The notes: generated by a model from the sequence alone, not told the origin. Counted from the stretch's first letter, positions 1 to 8,611 are shown. The stretch: DNA of 64,000 nucleotides from Sphingobacterium multivorum (GCF_900457465.1 NZ_UAUU01000009.1:124001-188000), one strand, 5' to 3'. Numbers and translations are program-made.

Positions 1-1
1 T

Positions 2-394
2 GAACATAAATACATTGAAGAAGCAGGTACGGCAAACCTTATTTTCCGCATTGGCGATACGATTATCACACCACATGGTGATACAATCTTACACGGTGTG
101 ACACGCCGTACAATTATGGAATTGGCGGAGAAATGGGGTTATAAAGCCGAGCAGAGAAAGGTATCTATTCAAGAACTAATCGACGGTATTAAAGCCGGTA
201 CAGTAACGGAAGCTTTCGCAGCTGGTACTGCAGCCACAATTACGGATATCAGCCGTATCGGTTTTGAAGGACAAGATTATCACTTGCCACCAGTAGAGGG
301 CCGCGAGTTTTCAAATCGTGTTTTGAATTACCTCAACGACTTGCGTTATGGTAAAGTAGAAGATCCATTCGGATGGAACTATTTAGTGAAGTAA
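2..394 (+). CDS. ilvE: Branched-chain-amino-acid aminotransferase, 3' part
   Basis: C-terminal 130 residues of a PLP-dependent fold-type IV aminotransferase; the 5' part lies before the window. The frame is open from base 2 to a TAA at 392-394. Visible family features are TPHGDTILHGVTRR, which forms part of the active-site wall, then AFAAGTAATITDI and a C-terminal DPFGWNYLVK. The AGTAA segment corresponds to the phosphate/substrate-binding loop of IlvE proteins. The enzyme transaminates the 2-oxo acids of valine, leucine and isoleucine with glutamate in the cytoplasm. The IS element begins about 6 bp after the stop codon, so the native terminator may have been replaced by the IS end. Confidence 0.93.
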   Translation, partial: EHKYIEEAGTANLIFRIGDTIITPHGDTILHGVTRRTIMELAEKWGYKAEQRKVSIQELIDGIKAGTVTEAFAAGTAATITDISRIGFEGQDYHLPPVEGREFSNRVLNYLNDLRYGKVEDPFGWNYLVK

Positions 395-400
395 TTTCCA

Positions 401-430
401 AGAAGAAATAAAAAAAGAAGCTGTCTCAAA
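401..430 (+). repeat. IS left terminal inverted repeat
   Basis: Inverted match to 2169-2198 over 30 bp with one difference (AAGCTG against AGGCTG in outward-in reading). It contains the conserved GCTGTCTCAAA core. Confidence 0.8.
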
Positions 431-452
431 TTTATTGAGGCAGCTTTTTTAT
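418..452. terminator. Hairpin at IS left end
   Basis: AGCTGTCTCAA (419-429) pairs imperfectly with TTGAGGCAGCT (434-444), followed by TTTTTT on the + strand and preceded by an A-tract. It can therefore serve as a bidirectional terminator, here ending ilvE transcription. Confidence 0.6.
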
Positions 453-543
453 TAAATATGGCTATGCGATAGATTTGTGAGTTGTTTGTTGATTATTTCA
501 CAGAACTGTTCATTTGGGAAGAAAAAGAACAAAAAGTAGCTTT

Positions 544-2077
544 TTAAGCTGCTTTTTTCCTTAGATTTTGCGCTATAGCCAATAACCCCATTCTATGGAC
601 ACTTTTTCCTTACCGCGGAGCATAAATCTTCGGAACCCGTGGTTCTGTTTTATGTTTCCAAAGACTGGTTCGACATCGTGACATCGCTGTTTTCTTTTGG
701 CTATACCGACATCGCTGTTAAGCAATCCGTATGCTCTATCTTTATAAGCCTCAAGCTGTTCATTTATCTGGATGATTCTATTGCCCTGTGATTTGTGGCA
801 AGCACCGTTCAATGGGCAGTTTGTGCAGTTTTTTGCCTGATATCTTTTATTTTTTGCTCGAAACCTGTGGAGGTCTTTTGTGTAAATAGACCTATGCAGT
901 TCATTTCCTGTCCCATTGGACAGATATAGCAATCTTTTGCAGGGTTATAATGTAGTTTATCAACGGAGAATGGCTTCTTGCCCGAATAACTCTTTTTCTG
1001 CTCCTTGTCAAACATACCATATTTCACATAGGCCCCAATGTTTTTCCCTTCTAGTAACGCATAGTTCTCCTGGCTGCCATAGCCAGCATCTGCGGTAATG
1101 GTTTTCAGTATTTCCCCAAAGCTCGCCTCATGTTGTGCCAGATGACCGGGTAGCGTTGTGGTATCTGTGGGGTTGGGATGTATGGTGTAATTGACGATGT
1201 ATTGATTGGAAGTAGATATCTGAATGTTATAACCTGGTTTGAGCTGGCCATTTTTCATATGATCCTCTTTCATGCGCATAAAAGTAGCATCGGGATCTGT
1301 CTTGCTATAACTATTTCTATCTCCAAGCGTTACTTCCTGCTCTTCATATTGAACAATCTTGGCCGGGTAGTTTTTAGTCGCATAGCGCAACTTTGCCCTC
1401 ATCTTCTTGCTTACCGAAGGTTTATCGGACAAGACCCGGTTCAGGTTATCGACCGTAGCCTGAACTTTTTCGCGGTCAATTGTTGTCAGATCGGGAGGTT
1501 CCGGAAGGTTGTCCTCTGCTTTGGCGATACTTTGGGCGTATTCCCAAATATCTTTTAAGGCAGCTTTCATCTTCTCCTTATTGGTCTGGATAGCTTTTTT
1601 CCAGACAAAGGTGTATTTGTTAGCATTGGCTTCAATCTTGGTGCCATCGGTGTAAACATCTTCTATACTCAGCAGACCTTCTTCGGATAGGAGTTTGACA
1701 ACTTCTTCAAATACACTACGAAGTGCTTCTTTCAAACGAACGCCTCGAAATCTGTTGATGGTATTGTGGTCGGGATAGCTCATGCCGCTCAGCCACATGA
1801 AATTGATGTTCTCCCGGCACGCCGTTTCCAATTTGCGACTGCTGTAGACATTGCTTACGTAGCCAAACACCAAAACTTTCAACAACATCTGCGGATGATA
1901 ACTGGAGCAGCCTTTTATCTTATAAGCGTCCAATAGGGACTGGATGTTGATCCGGTTGATTACATCGTTAACGATACGTACCGGATGACCTTTGGACACC
2001 AGTTCGTCCAAAGTTGGAGGAATGGCCATGATCTGGTCCTGATAGTAAGGCTTAAAAGTAGCTCTTTGAGATGGCAT
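544..2077 (-). pseudogene. IS1182-family transposase, two frameshifts
   Basis: DDE transposase read from ATG at 2077. The first frame (to 809) gives 422 residues with an N-terminal DUF772-type domain, the first acidic residue in VYTDGTKIEANANK and the second in TADAGYGS. Near 848-858, at a six-A run on the coding strand, the reading must shift by -1 into the frame ending at 573, which carries the cysteine motif NCPLNGAC and the third acidic residue in DVEPVFGNIKQNHGF. A second -1 shift near 580-590 (GGGGTT region) is needed to reach a family-like end, AIAQNLRKKAA, at TAA 544-546. Both lesions look like loss of one base from a homopolymer. A programmed -1 shift at the first site cannot be excluded, but the second site makes decay or sequencing error more likely. 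Confidence 0.8.
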
Positions 2078-2151
2078 ATATCCTTTTTGTTTACACTATA
2101 AATATATGAAAATCAAACAGTTAAAACAAATAATAAACCTTAGATAATGCA

Positions 2152-2191
2152 AAAAAAGAGACTGCCTTTTTGAGACAGCCTCTTTTTTTAT
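2152..2191. terminator. Hairpin at IS right end
   Basis: GAGACTGCCT (2158-2167) pairs with AGACAGCCTC (2173-2182) with two mismatches, flanked by an A-tract and a T-tract. It is bidirectional in form and lies downstream of miaA on the minus strand, where it may end miaA transcription. Confidence 0.55.
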
Positions 2192-2198
2192 TTCTTCT
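2169..2198 (-). repeat. IS right terminal inverted repeat
   Basis: Inverted partner of 401-430 with one difference over 30 bp; carries the GCTGTCTCAAA core. Confidence 0.8.
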
Positions 2199-2299
2199 AT
2201 TTAAAAATTGCCTGTATACGATAGGTATGCTTTGAAACACAGGCCATATGCTTCATTTGAATCTGCGCGGATAAGCCCAAGTTCTCTCCTATCAGATCC

Positions 2300-3220
2300 T
2301 TAGGAATGTTCTCCCCTCAGCTCCTTTTGAATAAAATCAATGATAGCGGCAGTTTCCTGGGGTTGGAACCAGTGTGTATTACCGTATTTTTTAAACCATG
2401 TAATCTGTCGCTTGGCATAACGTCGCGAATTTTGTTTGATTTTTTCGGTCGCTTCCGCCAAAGACTGCTTGCCATCAAGATAATCAAACAACTCGGCATA
2501 GCCAACAGTGAGCAATGCAGGCTTCGTTCTGAAAGGAAGTAAAGCTTTCACTTCGTCCAGTAAGCCATTTTTCATCATCAGATCGACACGTAAATTGATC
2601 CTTTCATACAACTTTGCCCGATCCATATTCAAGCCAATGGTAAGAATATCAAAAGGTCTTTTTTCGACATCTTTCTTATGGTAAAATGACATCGGTTTAC
2701 CAGTCGCCTCAAAAACTTCAAGCGCCCGGACGACACGTTGCGGATTATCGATGTCCGCCGTTTCAAAATATGCAGGGTCAATACTTTTCAATCGATCTTT
2801 TAAGGCCTCCAATCCCAATACTGCAAGTTCATGATTAAGTCGCTCGCGCACTTCATCTCCGGCCTTGGGTAGATCATCCAATCCTTCACATAGGGCCCGT
2901 ACAAACAAGCCTGATCCACCTACCATAATGACGACGTCATGCAATTGAAATAACTCTTCTAGTTTCAGTAAAGCCTCCCGTTCAAAATCTCCTGCAGAAT
3001 AATCCTGCGTGATGGAATGTGAATCAATGAAATAATGGGGAGCAGCAGCAAGTTCCACTGGATCTGGTTTAGCCGTACCAATAGACATTTCCCGATAGAA
3101 CTGACGGGAATCAGCCGAAATGATCGCTGTTTTAAAATATTGTGCCAATGAAATAGCCATTGTAGTCTTACCAACAGCAGTTGGCCCCACAATGGCTATC
3201 AATGTTTTTTTATTTGCCAT
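2300..3220 (-). CDS. miaA: tRNA dimethylallyltransferase
   Basis: 306 residues from ATG at 3220; an upstream GTG at 3235 gives five extra residues and is less likely. The enzyme adds a dimethylallyl group to N6 of A37 in tRNAs that read codons starting with U. The N-terminal P-loop GPTAVGKT is at about 12-19, DSRQFY of the conserved ISADSRQ segment at about 36-41, and GGSGLFVRAL at about 95-105. RRYAKRQITWFKK near the C-terminus is the usual MiaA basic motif. Length matches the family (about 300). The next gene upstream on the same strand ends 45 bp away, so the pair may be cotranscribed. Downstream lies the IS right-end hairpin. Confidence 0.95.
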   Translation of the reverse strand: MANKKTLIAIVGPTAVGKTTMAISLAQYFKTAIISADSRQFYREMSIGTAKPDPVELAAAPHYFIDSHSITQDYSAGDFEREALLKLEELFQLHDVVIMVGGSGLFVRALCEGLDDLPKAGDEVRERLNHELAVLGLEALKDRLKSIDPAYFETADIDNPQRVVRALEVFEATGKPMSFYHKKDVEKRPFDILTIGLNMDRAKLYERINLRVDLMMKNGLLDEVKALLPFRTKPALLTVGYAELFDYLDGKQSLAEATEKIKQNSRRYAKRQITWFKKYGNTHWFQPQETAAIIDFIQKELRGEHS

Positions 3221-3265
3221 AATATAGCACTTCACAGGCCGAAAGAACCTGTAAAGTCTTCTTCA

Positions 3266-3859
3266 TTAATATTCGTCTTCGTAGCCGCTGGATTCTTCAC
3301 GCTCTTCACCTTCTTCGCCCTCTTCCTCATCGTCACCATCACTGTCGAAGCCATCCAGTTCGTCTTCATCATCGACGCCATATTGCGTATCGTCTTCCTC
3401 CACATAATCGTCCTCTTCAACAGCATCTGAGACCGGAAAATTAGCCGCAGTCATTGTTTTGGGAACCTGACCAATAGACTTAAACAACGCCGGATAGTCC
3501 TTTCCATCCTCTTCCTTCAAGATCTTGATCAATTCAACCTGGAAATCATAAGGGCGATCAAAATTGTAAACGTAGTAAAATTTCTGATGTGGATCATCGA
3601 TAAACTTACTTAAACGGATATTCTCCATCAACAATACCTCAGCATCTTTTTTACGTTGTGTAGGCTTGAATGCAATCTCTGTTCCCTTTTTCCACTGATC
3701 ATTGCTCACATAGAACGAGGAAGATGCATCTGCAGCATAACCTGTTGATTTATGGATTTCCTCATGTAGGTCTATAAATGTGCTTTTAGAAGGCATGTCG
3801 ATCTCACGATATACATCTTCATAATCCTCAAAAGTAACTCTAAATCTATAAATTGCCAT
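3266..3859 (-). CDS. pRiA4b ORF-3-like (IS1096 TnpR-passenger family) protein
   Basis: 197 residues. The first ~140 residues begin MAIYRFRVTFEDYEDVYREI and match the general pattern of the plasmid pRiA4b ORF-3-like family, a small alpha/beta domain of unknown biochemical function often found next to miaA in Bacteroidota. From about residue 146 the protein becomes a low-complexity tail dominated by Asp and Glu with runs such as EEEGEEGEERE. The tail has no predicted fold and could bind basic partners. There is no sign that this chromosomal copy is mobile, although family members were named from mobile elements. It lies upstream of miaA on the same strand with a 45-bp gap. Confidence 0.75.
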   Translation of the reverse strand: MAIYRFRVTFEDYEDVYREIDMPSKSTFIDLHEEIHKSTGYAADASSSFYVSNDQWKKGTEIAFKPTQRKKDAEVLLMENIRLSKFIDDPHQKFYYVYNFDRPYDFQVELIKILKEEDGKDYPALFKSIGQVPKTMTAANFPVSDAVEEDDYVEEDDTQYGVDDEDELDGFDSDGDDEEEGEEGEEREESSGYEDEY

Positions 3860-3904
3860 CTCTGCTATTTTCTTCTTTTAACCCTCTAAAATTAATACTA
3901 TATT

Positions 3905-5338
3905 TTAAGAATTGGAAATTTCCAATGGGATTTCTTCTTTGATCGTCAGGTTCATTTCCCCTGCTTTTTTCACCAAAAATTGGTATGCCTCTACTCTGGA
4001 ATTTGGAATCTCGCCCTCTAAAATAGCCTCGCGAATCAAATTTTTCAGCAACCCTACAGTACGCCCTGGTGCCAAGCCAAATAGGATCATGATATCCTCG
4101 CCACTGATCGGCGGCTGCCAGTTCCGAACCTTGTCCCGCTCTTCGACATCCTTCAATTTTTGTTTGACAAGTTCAAAATTCTGACGATATTTCTTCTTTT
4201 TAAACTCATTTTTTGTGGTCACATCCGCATGACATAACATCATCAGGGCTTCAATATCATCGCCAGCCTCAAACAACAGACGACGTACAGCAGAATCTGT
4301 TACGATATCCTGCGCCAAGACAATTGGCCGAAGATGCAATTGTACCAGCTTTTGCACAAATTTCATTTTCTCATGGAGCGGCAACTTTAGTTCGGCAAAA
4401 AGCTTTGGTACCATACGGGCACCACGATCTTCGTGCCCATGAAAGGTCCAGCCGAGCTTTTTATCGAAACGTTTTGTTGCCGGTTTGGCAATATCATGCA
4501 TAATCGCTGCCCAACGTAACCAGAGGTCATCAGACAATTCACATACATTATCCAGCACTTCCAAGGTGTGGTAGAAATTATCTTTATGGCCTTTGCCATC
4601 AATGACATCAACCCCGTGCAAATTATACATGGCCGGAAATATCAATTCCAGGAGACCGGTATCAAAAAGATATTTAAAACCTACTGACGGTTTAGGTGAG
4701 AGAATAATCTTATTGATTTCATCGATAATACGTTCTTTCGAGATAATCTTTATTCGCTCTTTGGTATCGCTAATCGCTTTGATTGCATCAATCGTGATTT
4801 TAAAATTTAGCTGTGTCGCAAAACGGATAGCCCGCATCATACGCAGTGGATCATCAGAAAACGTTTCTATCGGATCTAGAGGCGTTCGAATAATACGTTG
4901 TTCAAGATCTTGCACGCCGTCAAACGGATCCACCAAAGCACCATAATCTGCTTTATTCAATGAAAACGCCATCGCGTTGATCGTAAAATCACGTCGATTT
5001 TGATCATCGGATAAGGTACCGTCTTCCACAATAGGCTTACGCGAGTTGGCACGATAGGATTCCCTTCGGGCACCGACGAACTCCACATTGAGTCCTTCAT
5101 AAACCAGCATGGCTGTACCAAAATTCTTGTAGACAGCAACTTTAGTATGTAGCCTATCACCCAGTAAAGTCGCAAATTCAATGCCGCTGCCGACGACAAC
5201 AATATCCACATCATTCTTAAAAGGCCGCTTCATAATATAGTCGCGAACATACCCCCCGATGACATAACATTCTGTATTTGTTGTCTCGGCGAGTTCCTTA
5301 ATGATTGAAAATATTGGATGTTGTAAATTATCGTACAT
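3905..5338 (-). CDS. cca: CCA-adding tRNA nucleotidyltransferase with HD domain
   Basis: 477 residues. It builds or repairs the 3' CCA end of tRNAs. The class II nucleotidyltransferase head shows GGYVRDY at 28-34 and the catalytic DVD at 43-45, followed by RRDFTINAMAF at 115-125 (motif B) and DPLRMMRAIRFA at about 163-174 (motif D region). A C-terminal HD phosphohydrolase domain is marked by NFYHTLEV at about 254-261 and MHDIAKP at 280-286. This head-plus-HD layout is usual in Bacteroidota. The enzyme is essential here because the five tRNA genes in this window end without an encoded CCA. It follows pdxA on the same strand after a 170-bp gap holding its own promoter candidate. Confidence 0.94.
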   Translation of the reverse strand: MYDNLQHPIFSIIKELAETTNTECYVIGGYVRDYIMKRPFKNDVDIVVVGSGIEFATLLGDRLHTKVAVYKNFGTAMLVYEGLNVEFVGARRESYRANSRKPIVEDGTLSDDQNRRDFTINAMAFSLNKADYGALVDPFDGVQDLEQRIIRTPLDPIETFSDDPLRMMRAIRFATQLNFKITIDAIKAISDTKERIKIISKERIIDEINKIILSPKPSVGFKYLFDTGLLELIFPAMYNLHGVDVIDGKGHKDNFYHTLEVLDNVCELSDDLWLRWAAIMHDIAKPATKRFDKKLGWTFHGHEDRGARMVPKLFAELKLPLHEKMKFVQKLVQLHLRPIVLAQDIVTDSAVRRLLFEAGDDIEALMMLCHADVTTKNEFKKKKYRQNFELVKQKLKDVEERDKVRNWQPPISGEDIMILFGLAPGRTVGLLKNLIREAILEGEIPNSRVEAYQFLVKKAGEMNLTIKEEIPLEISNS

Positions 5339-5372
5339 AGTTAGAACAGCAGGTAAAAAACCAAACAGTTTG

Positions 5373-5380
5373 CAAAAGTA
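5373..5380 (-). promoter_or_regulatory. Candidate -7 box for cca
   Basis: Minus-strand TACTTTTG matches the Bacteroidota -7 consensus TAnnTTTG and lies 35 bp before the cca start. No convincing -33 TTG is seen at the expected spacing. Confidence 0.45.
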
Positions 5381-5415
5381 ACAATTTTTTTTGTATTGGA
5401 ATTAGAGACAATTGA

Positions 5416-5484
5416 ACAAGGATCAAAGACGCTGACACTATAAGCGGCGAGCTTACAGATTAAATCAACCCTCTTTATCCTTGT
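5416..5484. repeat. Inverted repeat between pdxA and cca
   Basis: ACAAGGATCAAAGA (5416-5429) is the inverted partner of TCTTTATCCTTGT (5472-5484) with one bulged base, separated by 42 bp. It would form a long stem downstream of pdxA, but there is no T-tract, so a terminator role is uncertain. Confidence 0.4.
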
Positions 5485-5508
5485 CCCTAAAAAAGTAAGA
5501 CGGAATAT

Positions 5509-6564
5509 TTAGTCTCTATCTTTGGATAACTTACGGAAAGCAAGTGGATTTTTAAGTAATTCGGCTTGTTCACGGCGGCGTTTTACAATATGTAAAGCCG
5601 AGAAAATTGCCTCTACAAAAGAGCTTTCAGAAGCTAAGTTTTTTCCAGCAATATCATAGCCTGTACCGTGATCTGGCGAAGTACGTACGATAGGTAAACC
5701 AGCTGTAAAGTTTACACCGGCACCTTTGGCAATATGCTTAAAAGGGATTAAACCCTGGTCATGGTACATCGCGAGTACCGCATCGAATTTCTCATAAGCA
5801 CCTTTTGCGAAGAATCCATCGGCAGGATATGGACCAAAGCAGAAGATCCCCTGTTCGTTTGCTTTTTCTACGGTAGGTCTAATGATCTGATCATCTTCGG
5901 TACCAATAATCCCATGATCGCCAGCATGTGGATTTAGTCCCAAAACTGCGATCTTAGGCTTTTCAATCCAAAAATCTTTCTTCAATGAGTCATTCATCAG
6001 GGCTAGCTTTTTAAGAATAGCCTCTTCGGTAATATTCGCCGCAACCTCATGCAGTGGAATATGACCTGTTACCACGCCAATACGCAATTCATCACAAACC
6101 ATAAACATCAATACATCATCAGCCTCTACTTTGGCCTGCAAATATTCGGTATGGCCGGGAAATTGAAATCCCTCCTGTTGAATATTATGCTTATTAATTG
6201 GGGCAGTCACTAAAGCATCAATCTTGCCGGCTTTCAGGTCTTCAACAGCTTTCTCCAACGAAAGGAAAGCATATTTACCGCCGATCTCGTTTTCTTCACC
6301 CAACGAAATCTTGACGTCTTCCTGCCAGCAATTGATCATATTTGCTCTTTTGGAATGCGCCTGCTCAGCATCATTGATCACGTTAAAACTAAAATCATTT
6401 ACACCGATCGCTTTACGGTGAAAAGAAGCCACCTTTGTATTTCCGTAAACCACTGGCGTAAAGAAATCGCACATACGCTGATCTACCAAAGATTTAATGA
6501 TGACTTCAAGTCCAATGCCGTTAATATCGCCTACGGTAATTCCGATTTTTAATTTATCGCTCAT
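5509..6564 (-). CDS. pdxA: 4-hydroxythreonine-4-phosphate dehydrogenase
   Basis: 351 residues from ATG at 6564. A start further upstream (6621) would overlap the divergent ksgA leader and adds no conserved sequence. PdxA oxidises 4-phosphohydroxythreonine in pyridoxal 5'-phosphate biosynthesis. The start MSDKLKIGITVGDINGIG is the typical N-terminus. The three metal-binding histidines are visible in FPGHTEYL, NPHAGDHG and YHDQGLIPFK, with PIVRTSPDHGTGYDIAGK towards the C-terminus. It is divergent from ksgA with about 80 bp between the starts, and is followed on the same strand by cca. Confidence 0.94.
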   Translation of the reverse strand: MSDKLKIGITVGDINGIGLEVIIKSLVDQRMCDFFTPVVYGNTKVASFHRKAIGVNDFSFNVINDAEQAHSKRANMINCWQEDVKISLGEENEIGGKYAFLSLEKAVEDLKAGKIDALVTAPINKHNIQQEGFQFPGHTEYLQAKVEADDVLMFMVCDELRIGVVTGHIPLHEVAANITEEAILKKLALMNDSLKKDFWIEKPKIAVLGLNPHAGDHGIIGTEDDQIIRPTVEKANEQGIFCFGPYPADGFFAKGAYEKFDAVLAMYHDQGLIPFKHIAKGAGVNFTAGLPIVRTSPDHGTGYDIAGKNLASESSFVEAIFSALHIVKRRREQAELLKNPLAFRKLSKDRD

Positions 6565-6584
6565 TCTATTTAAATGCTTTGATT

Positions 6585-6592
6585 CAAAAATA
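6585..6592 (-). promoter_or_regulatory. Candidate -7 box for pdxA
   Basis: Minus-strand TATTTTTG fits TAnnTTTG, 20 bp before the pdxA ATG. Confidence 0.4.
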
Positions 6593-6633
6593 GGGATTTT
6601 TTTCTTAGAATGACTTTTCACTTATTTATTTTT

Positions 6634-6641
6634 TACTTTTG
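6634..6641 (+). promoter_or_regulatory. Candidate -7 box for ksgA
   Basis: TACTTTTG fits TAnnTTTG and ends only 4 bp before the chosen ksgA ATG (6646). This would give a leaderless or almost leaderless transcript. It also argues against the upstream ATG at 6610. Confidence 0.4.
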
Positions 6642-6645
6642 CAAC

Positions 6646-7425
6646 ATGAGCACAGTAAGAGCAAAAAAACATTTAGGACAGCATTTCTTGAACGATAAAA
6701 ATGCTGCACAAAAGATTGTGGAAGCATTGGATCCTAAATTGGGTTTTAGCCAAGTGCTTGAAGTAGGTCCAGGAATGGGTGTACTTTCTGATTTTCTCTT
6801 GCAAAAAGAGGAATATGAAACCTATTTGATCGATGTGGATGACGAATCCATTGCTTATTTGGACGATAAATATCCCCAATTGGGTAAGCGATTGATCCAC
6901 GGTGATTTCCTGAACCTTGACTTTTCACAGTATTTTGGTGAGAAAATGGCTGTCATTGGCAATTTCCCTTACAACATCTCCTCCCAGATTCTCTTTAAAA
7001 TTTTGGATGAACGCCAACGTGTCGTTCAAATGACGGGTATGTTCCAGAAAGAAGTAGCCGAACGTTGTACAGCTAAGGCGGGCAGCAAGGAATATGGTAT
7101 CTTGAGTGTCTTTTTACAGGCCTATTATAAAGTAGAATATCTTTTTACTGTAAAAGCAGGAGCTTTTAATCCACCGCCAAAAGTATTGTCGGGCGTTATC
7201 CGCATGACGCGCAATGACCGTGAACAATTGAATTGTGATGAAAAACTATTTTGGCGTGTTGTTAAAGCGGGCTTCAATCAACGTCGTAAAACCCTCCGTA
7301 ACTCACTTTCGGGCGTTGTTCCCAAAGATAAAATGTCCGACAATCCACTGTACGAGCTACGCGCAGAACGATTGACGGTAGATGATTTTGTCGGTTTAAC
7401 AAACGAAATAGCAAACAGTCTTTAA
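6646..7425 (+). CDS. ksgA: 16S rRNA (A1518/A1519-N6)-dimethyltransferase
   Basis: 259 residues from ATG at 6646, chosen because MSTVRAKKHLGQHFLND is the usual KsgA start; an ATG at 6610 would add 12 hydrophobic residues not seen in the family. KsgA dimethylates two adjacent adenosines in helix 45 of 16S rRNA during late 30S assembly. SAM-binding motif I is EVGPGMGVLSDFLL (about 36-49), and the catalytic adenosine motif is GNFPYNISS (about 105-113). The C-terminal domain includes FNQRRKTLRNSL. The gene is immediately followed (1 bp) by the FAD monooxygenase gene, suggesting cotranscription. Confidence 0.95.
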   Translation: MSTVRAKKHLGQHFLNDKNAAQKIVEALDPKLGFSQVLEVGPGMGVLSDFLLQKEEYETYLIDVDDESIAYLDDKYPQLGKRLIHGDFLNLDFSQYFGEKMAVIGNFPYNISSQILFKILDERQRVVQMTGMFQKEVAERCTAKAGSKEYGILSVFLQAYYKVEYLFTVKAGAFNPPPKVLSGVIRMTRNDREQLNCDEKLFWRVVKAGFNQRRKTLRNSLSGVVPKDKMSDNPLYELRAERLTVDDFVGLTNEIANSL

Positions 7426-7426
7426 T

Positions 7427-8611
7427 ATGCATTCGACGGACAGCACATTTATTATCGTAGGCGGAGGTATCGCTGGATTATGTGCTGCAATAGGGCTTGC
7501 AAAAGTAGGTATTGAAGCACATGTCTATGAAAGCGCCATTGAACTCAAAGGCATAGGTGCTGGATTCGGGCTCGCAGCCAACGCCATGCAAGCTTTGGAA
7601 CATCTCGGATTGAAGGATGAAATCGTTACGATAGGGCATTACCTTGCATCTTATAATGTCTTGGATCAAAAGGGAAATATTCTTGTTGAACCAGACACCA
7701 GGTCAATCAGTCAAAAATATCAACAGGACAATTTCGCTATCCATCGGGCAGATCTGCATCAGTTTCTCTTATCCAAAATCCCCAATGGACAAGTTCATCT
7801 CGGCAAACGTGCCGTTTCCTTTGAACGGGAGGGAGAAGATATTCAAGTTTATTTCGCAGACGGAAGCCATGTACGCGGCCAAGCCCTTTTGATTGCCGAT
7901 GGTGTACACTCAGCACTACGACAACAACTCATACCGGGTTCGGCACCACGCTATTCAGGCTATACCTGTTGGCGGGCCACCATCGATAATAGCAGTATAC
8001 AGCTCAGTAAGGGGACAGAAACCTGGGGCAGCAAAGGCCGCTTTGGGATGACCCCACTTGTCAATAACCGCATCTATTGGTACGCATGCATCAATACTGA
8101 GGCACAAAATCCGGTCTTAAAAAACTGGAAAACAAAGGAGCTCCTCGAAAATTTTAAAGATTATCATGCCCCTATTCCAACGATTCTTTCGGAAACAAAG
8201 GATAGCGAGCTAATTGCAAATGACATCATTGACATCGAACCACTTCAGCAACTCGCTTTTGACAATATCCTATTATTGGGTGACGCTGGACATGCAACGA
8301 CTCCCAACTTGGGCCAGGGAGCCTGTCAGGCTATTGAAGATGTTGCTGTTCTCGTGGATGAACTCCAGACCGCAGCTTCCGTTAGTTTGGCTTTTCAAGG
8401 ATTCGAAAAAAGAAGATTGGATCGGGTAAATTACATCTGTAATACTTCCTGGAGGATAGGAAAAATCGCACAATGGGAGAATCCATTCCTGATAAGAATG
8501 CGAAATTTTGGCATGAAAATAATGCCTAACCGCATGAAACAACAACAATTAAACAAATTATTATCTGTAGATTTTATGCAGATCAACCATAATCATGACG
8601 CTGGGATCTAA
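7427..8611 (+). CDS. FAD-dependent monooxygenase (PHBH fold)
   Basis: 394 residues starting 1 bp after the ksgA stop. The N-terminal Rossmann dinucleotide motif IIVGGGIAGLCAAIGLAK is at 9-26, and the second FAD motif GDAGHATTPNLGQG at about 284-297. A DG motif is present in LLIADGVHSALRQQL (about 155-169). This is the class A flavoprotein hydroxylase layout (UbiH/salicylate hydroxylase/zeaxanthin epoxidase-like). The substrate cannot be told from sequence, and the neighbours do not suggest a pathway. No membrane segment is evident. The protein is probably cytosolic and uses NAD(P)H and O2. Confidence 0.85.
   Translation: MHSTDSTFIIVGGGIAGLCAAIGLAKVGIEAHVYESAIELKGIGAGFGLAANAMQALEHLGLKDEIVTIGHYLASYNVLDQKGNILVEPDTRSISQKYQQDNFAIHRADLHQFLLSKIPNGQVHLGKRAVSFEREGEDIQVYFADGSHVRGQALLIADGVHSALRQQLIPGSAPRYSGYTCWRATIDNSSIQLSKGTETWGSKGRFGMTPLVNNRIYWYACINTEAQNPVLKNWKTKELLENFKDYHAPIPTILSETKDSELIANDIIDIEPLQQLAFDNILLLGDAGHATTPNLGQGACQAIEDVAVLVDELQTAASVSLAFQGFEKRRLDRVNYICNTSWRIGKIAQWENPFLIRMRNFGMKIMPNRMKQQQLNKLLSVDFMQINHNHDAGI

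Larger units (their letters stand above)
401..2198 (-). mobile_element. IS1182-family insertion sequence, decayed copy
   Basis: About 1.8 kb element with a single minus-strand transposase reading region. The ends are near-perfect inverted repeats of about 30 bp (401-430 and 2169-2198) differing at one position; the core reads AGRGGCTGTCTCAAA-like in outward-in orientation (left AGAAGCTGTCTCAAA, right AGAGGCTGTCTCAAA). Each end also folds into its own hairpin followed by T-tracts, so both ends can act as transcription terminators. No clear target-site duplication is visible outside the repeats. The outermost A/T-rich 16 bp of each repeat could be target sequence (a terminator palindrome) rather than IS. 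It sits between ilvE and miaA. Confidence 0.85.

Noticed and set aside
2204..2299. An open stretch after miaA reading ENIPKDLIGENLGLSAQ and on
   Set aside because: No start codon before an internal Met that would leave only 19 residues; it could be a gene remnant but cannot be supported.
3221..3235. GTG start for miaA giving five more residues
   Set aside because: MANKKTLIAIVGPT at 3220 is the typical start with an ATG.
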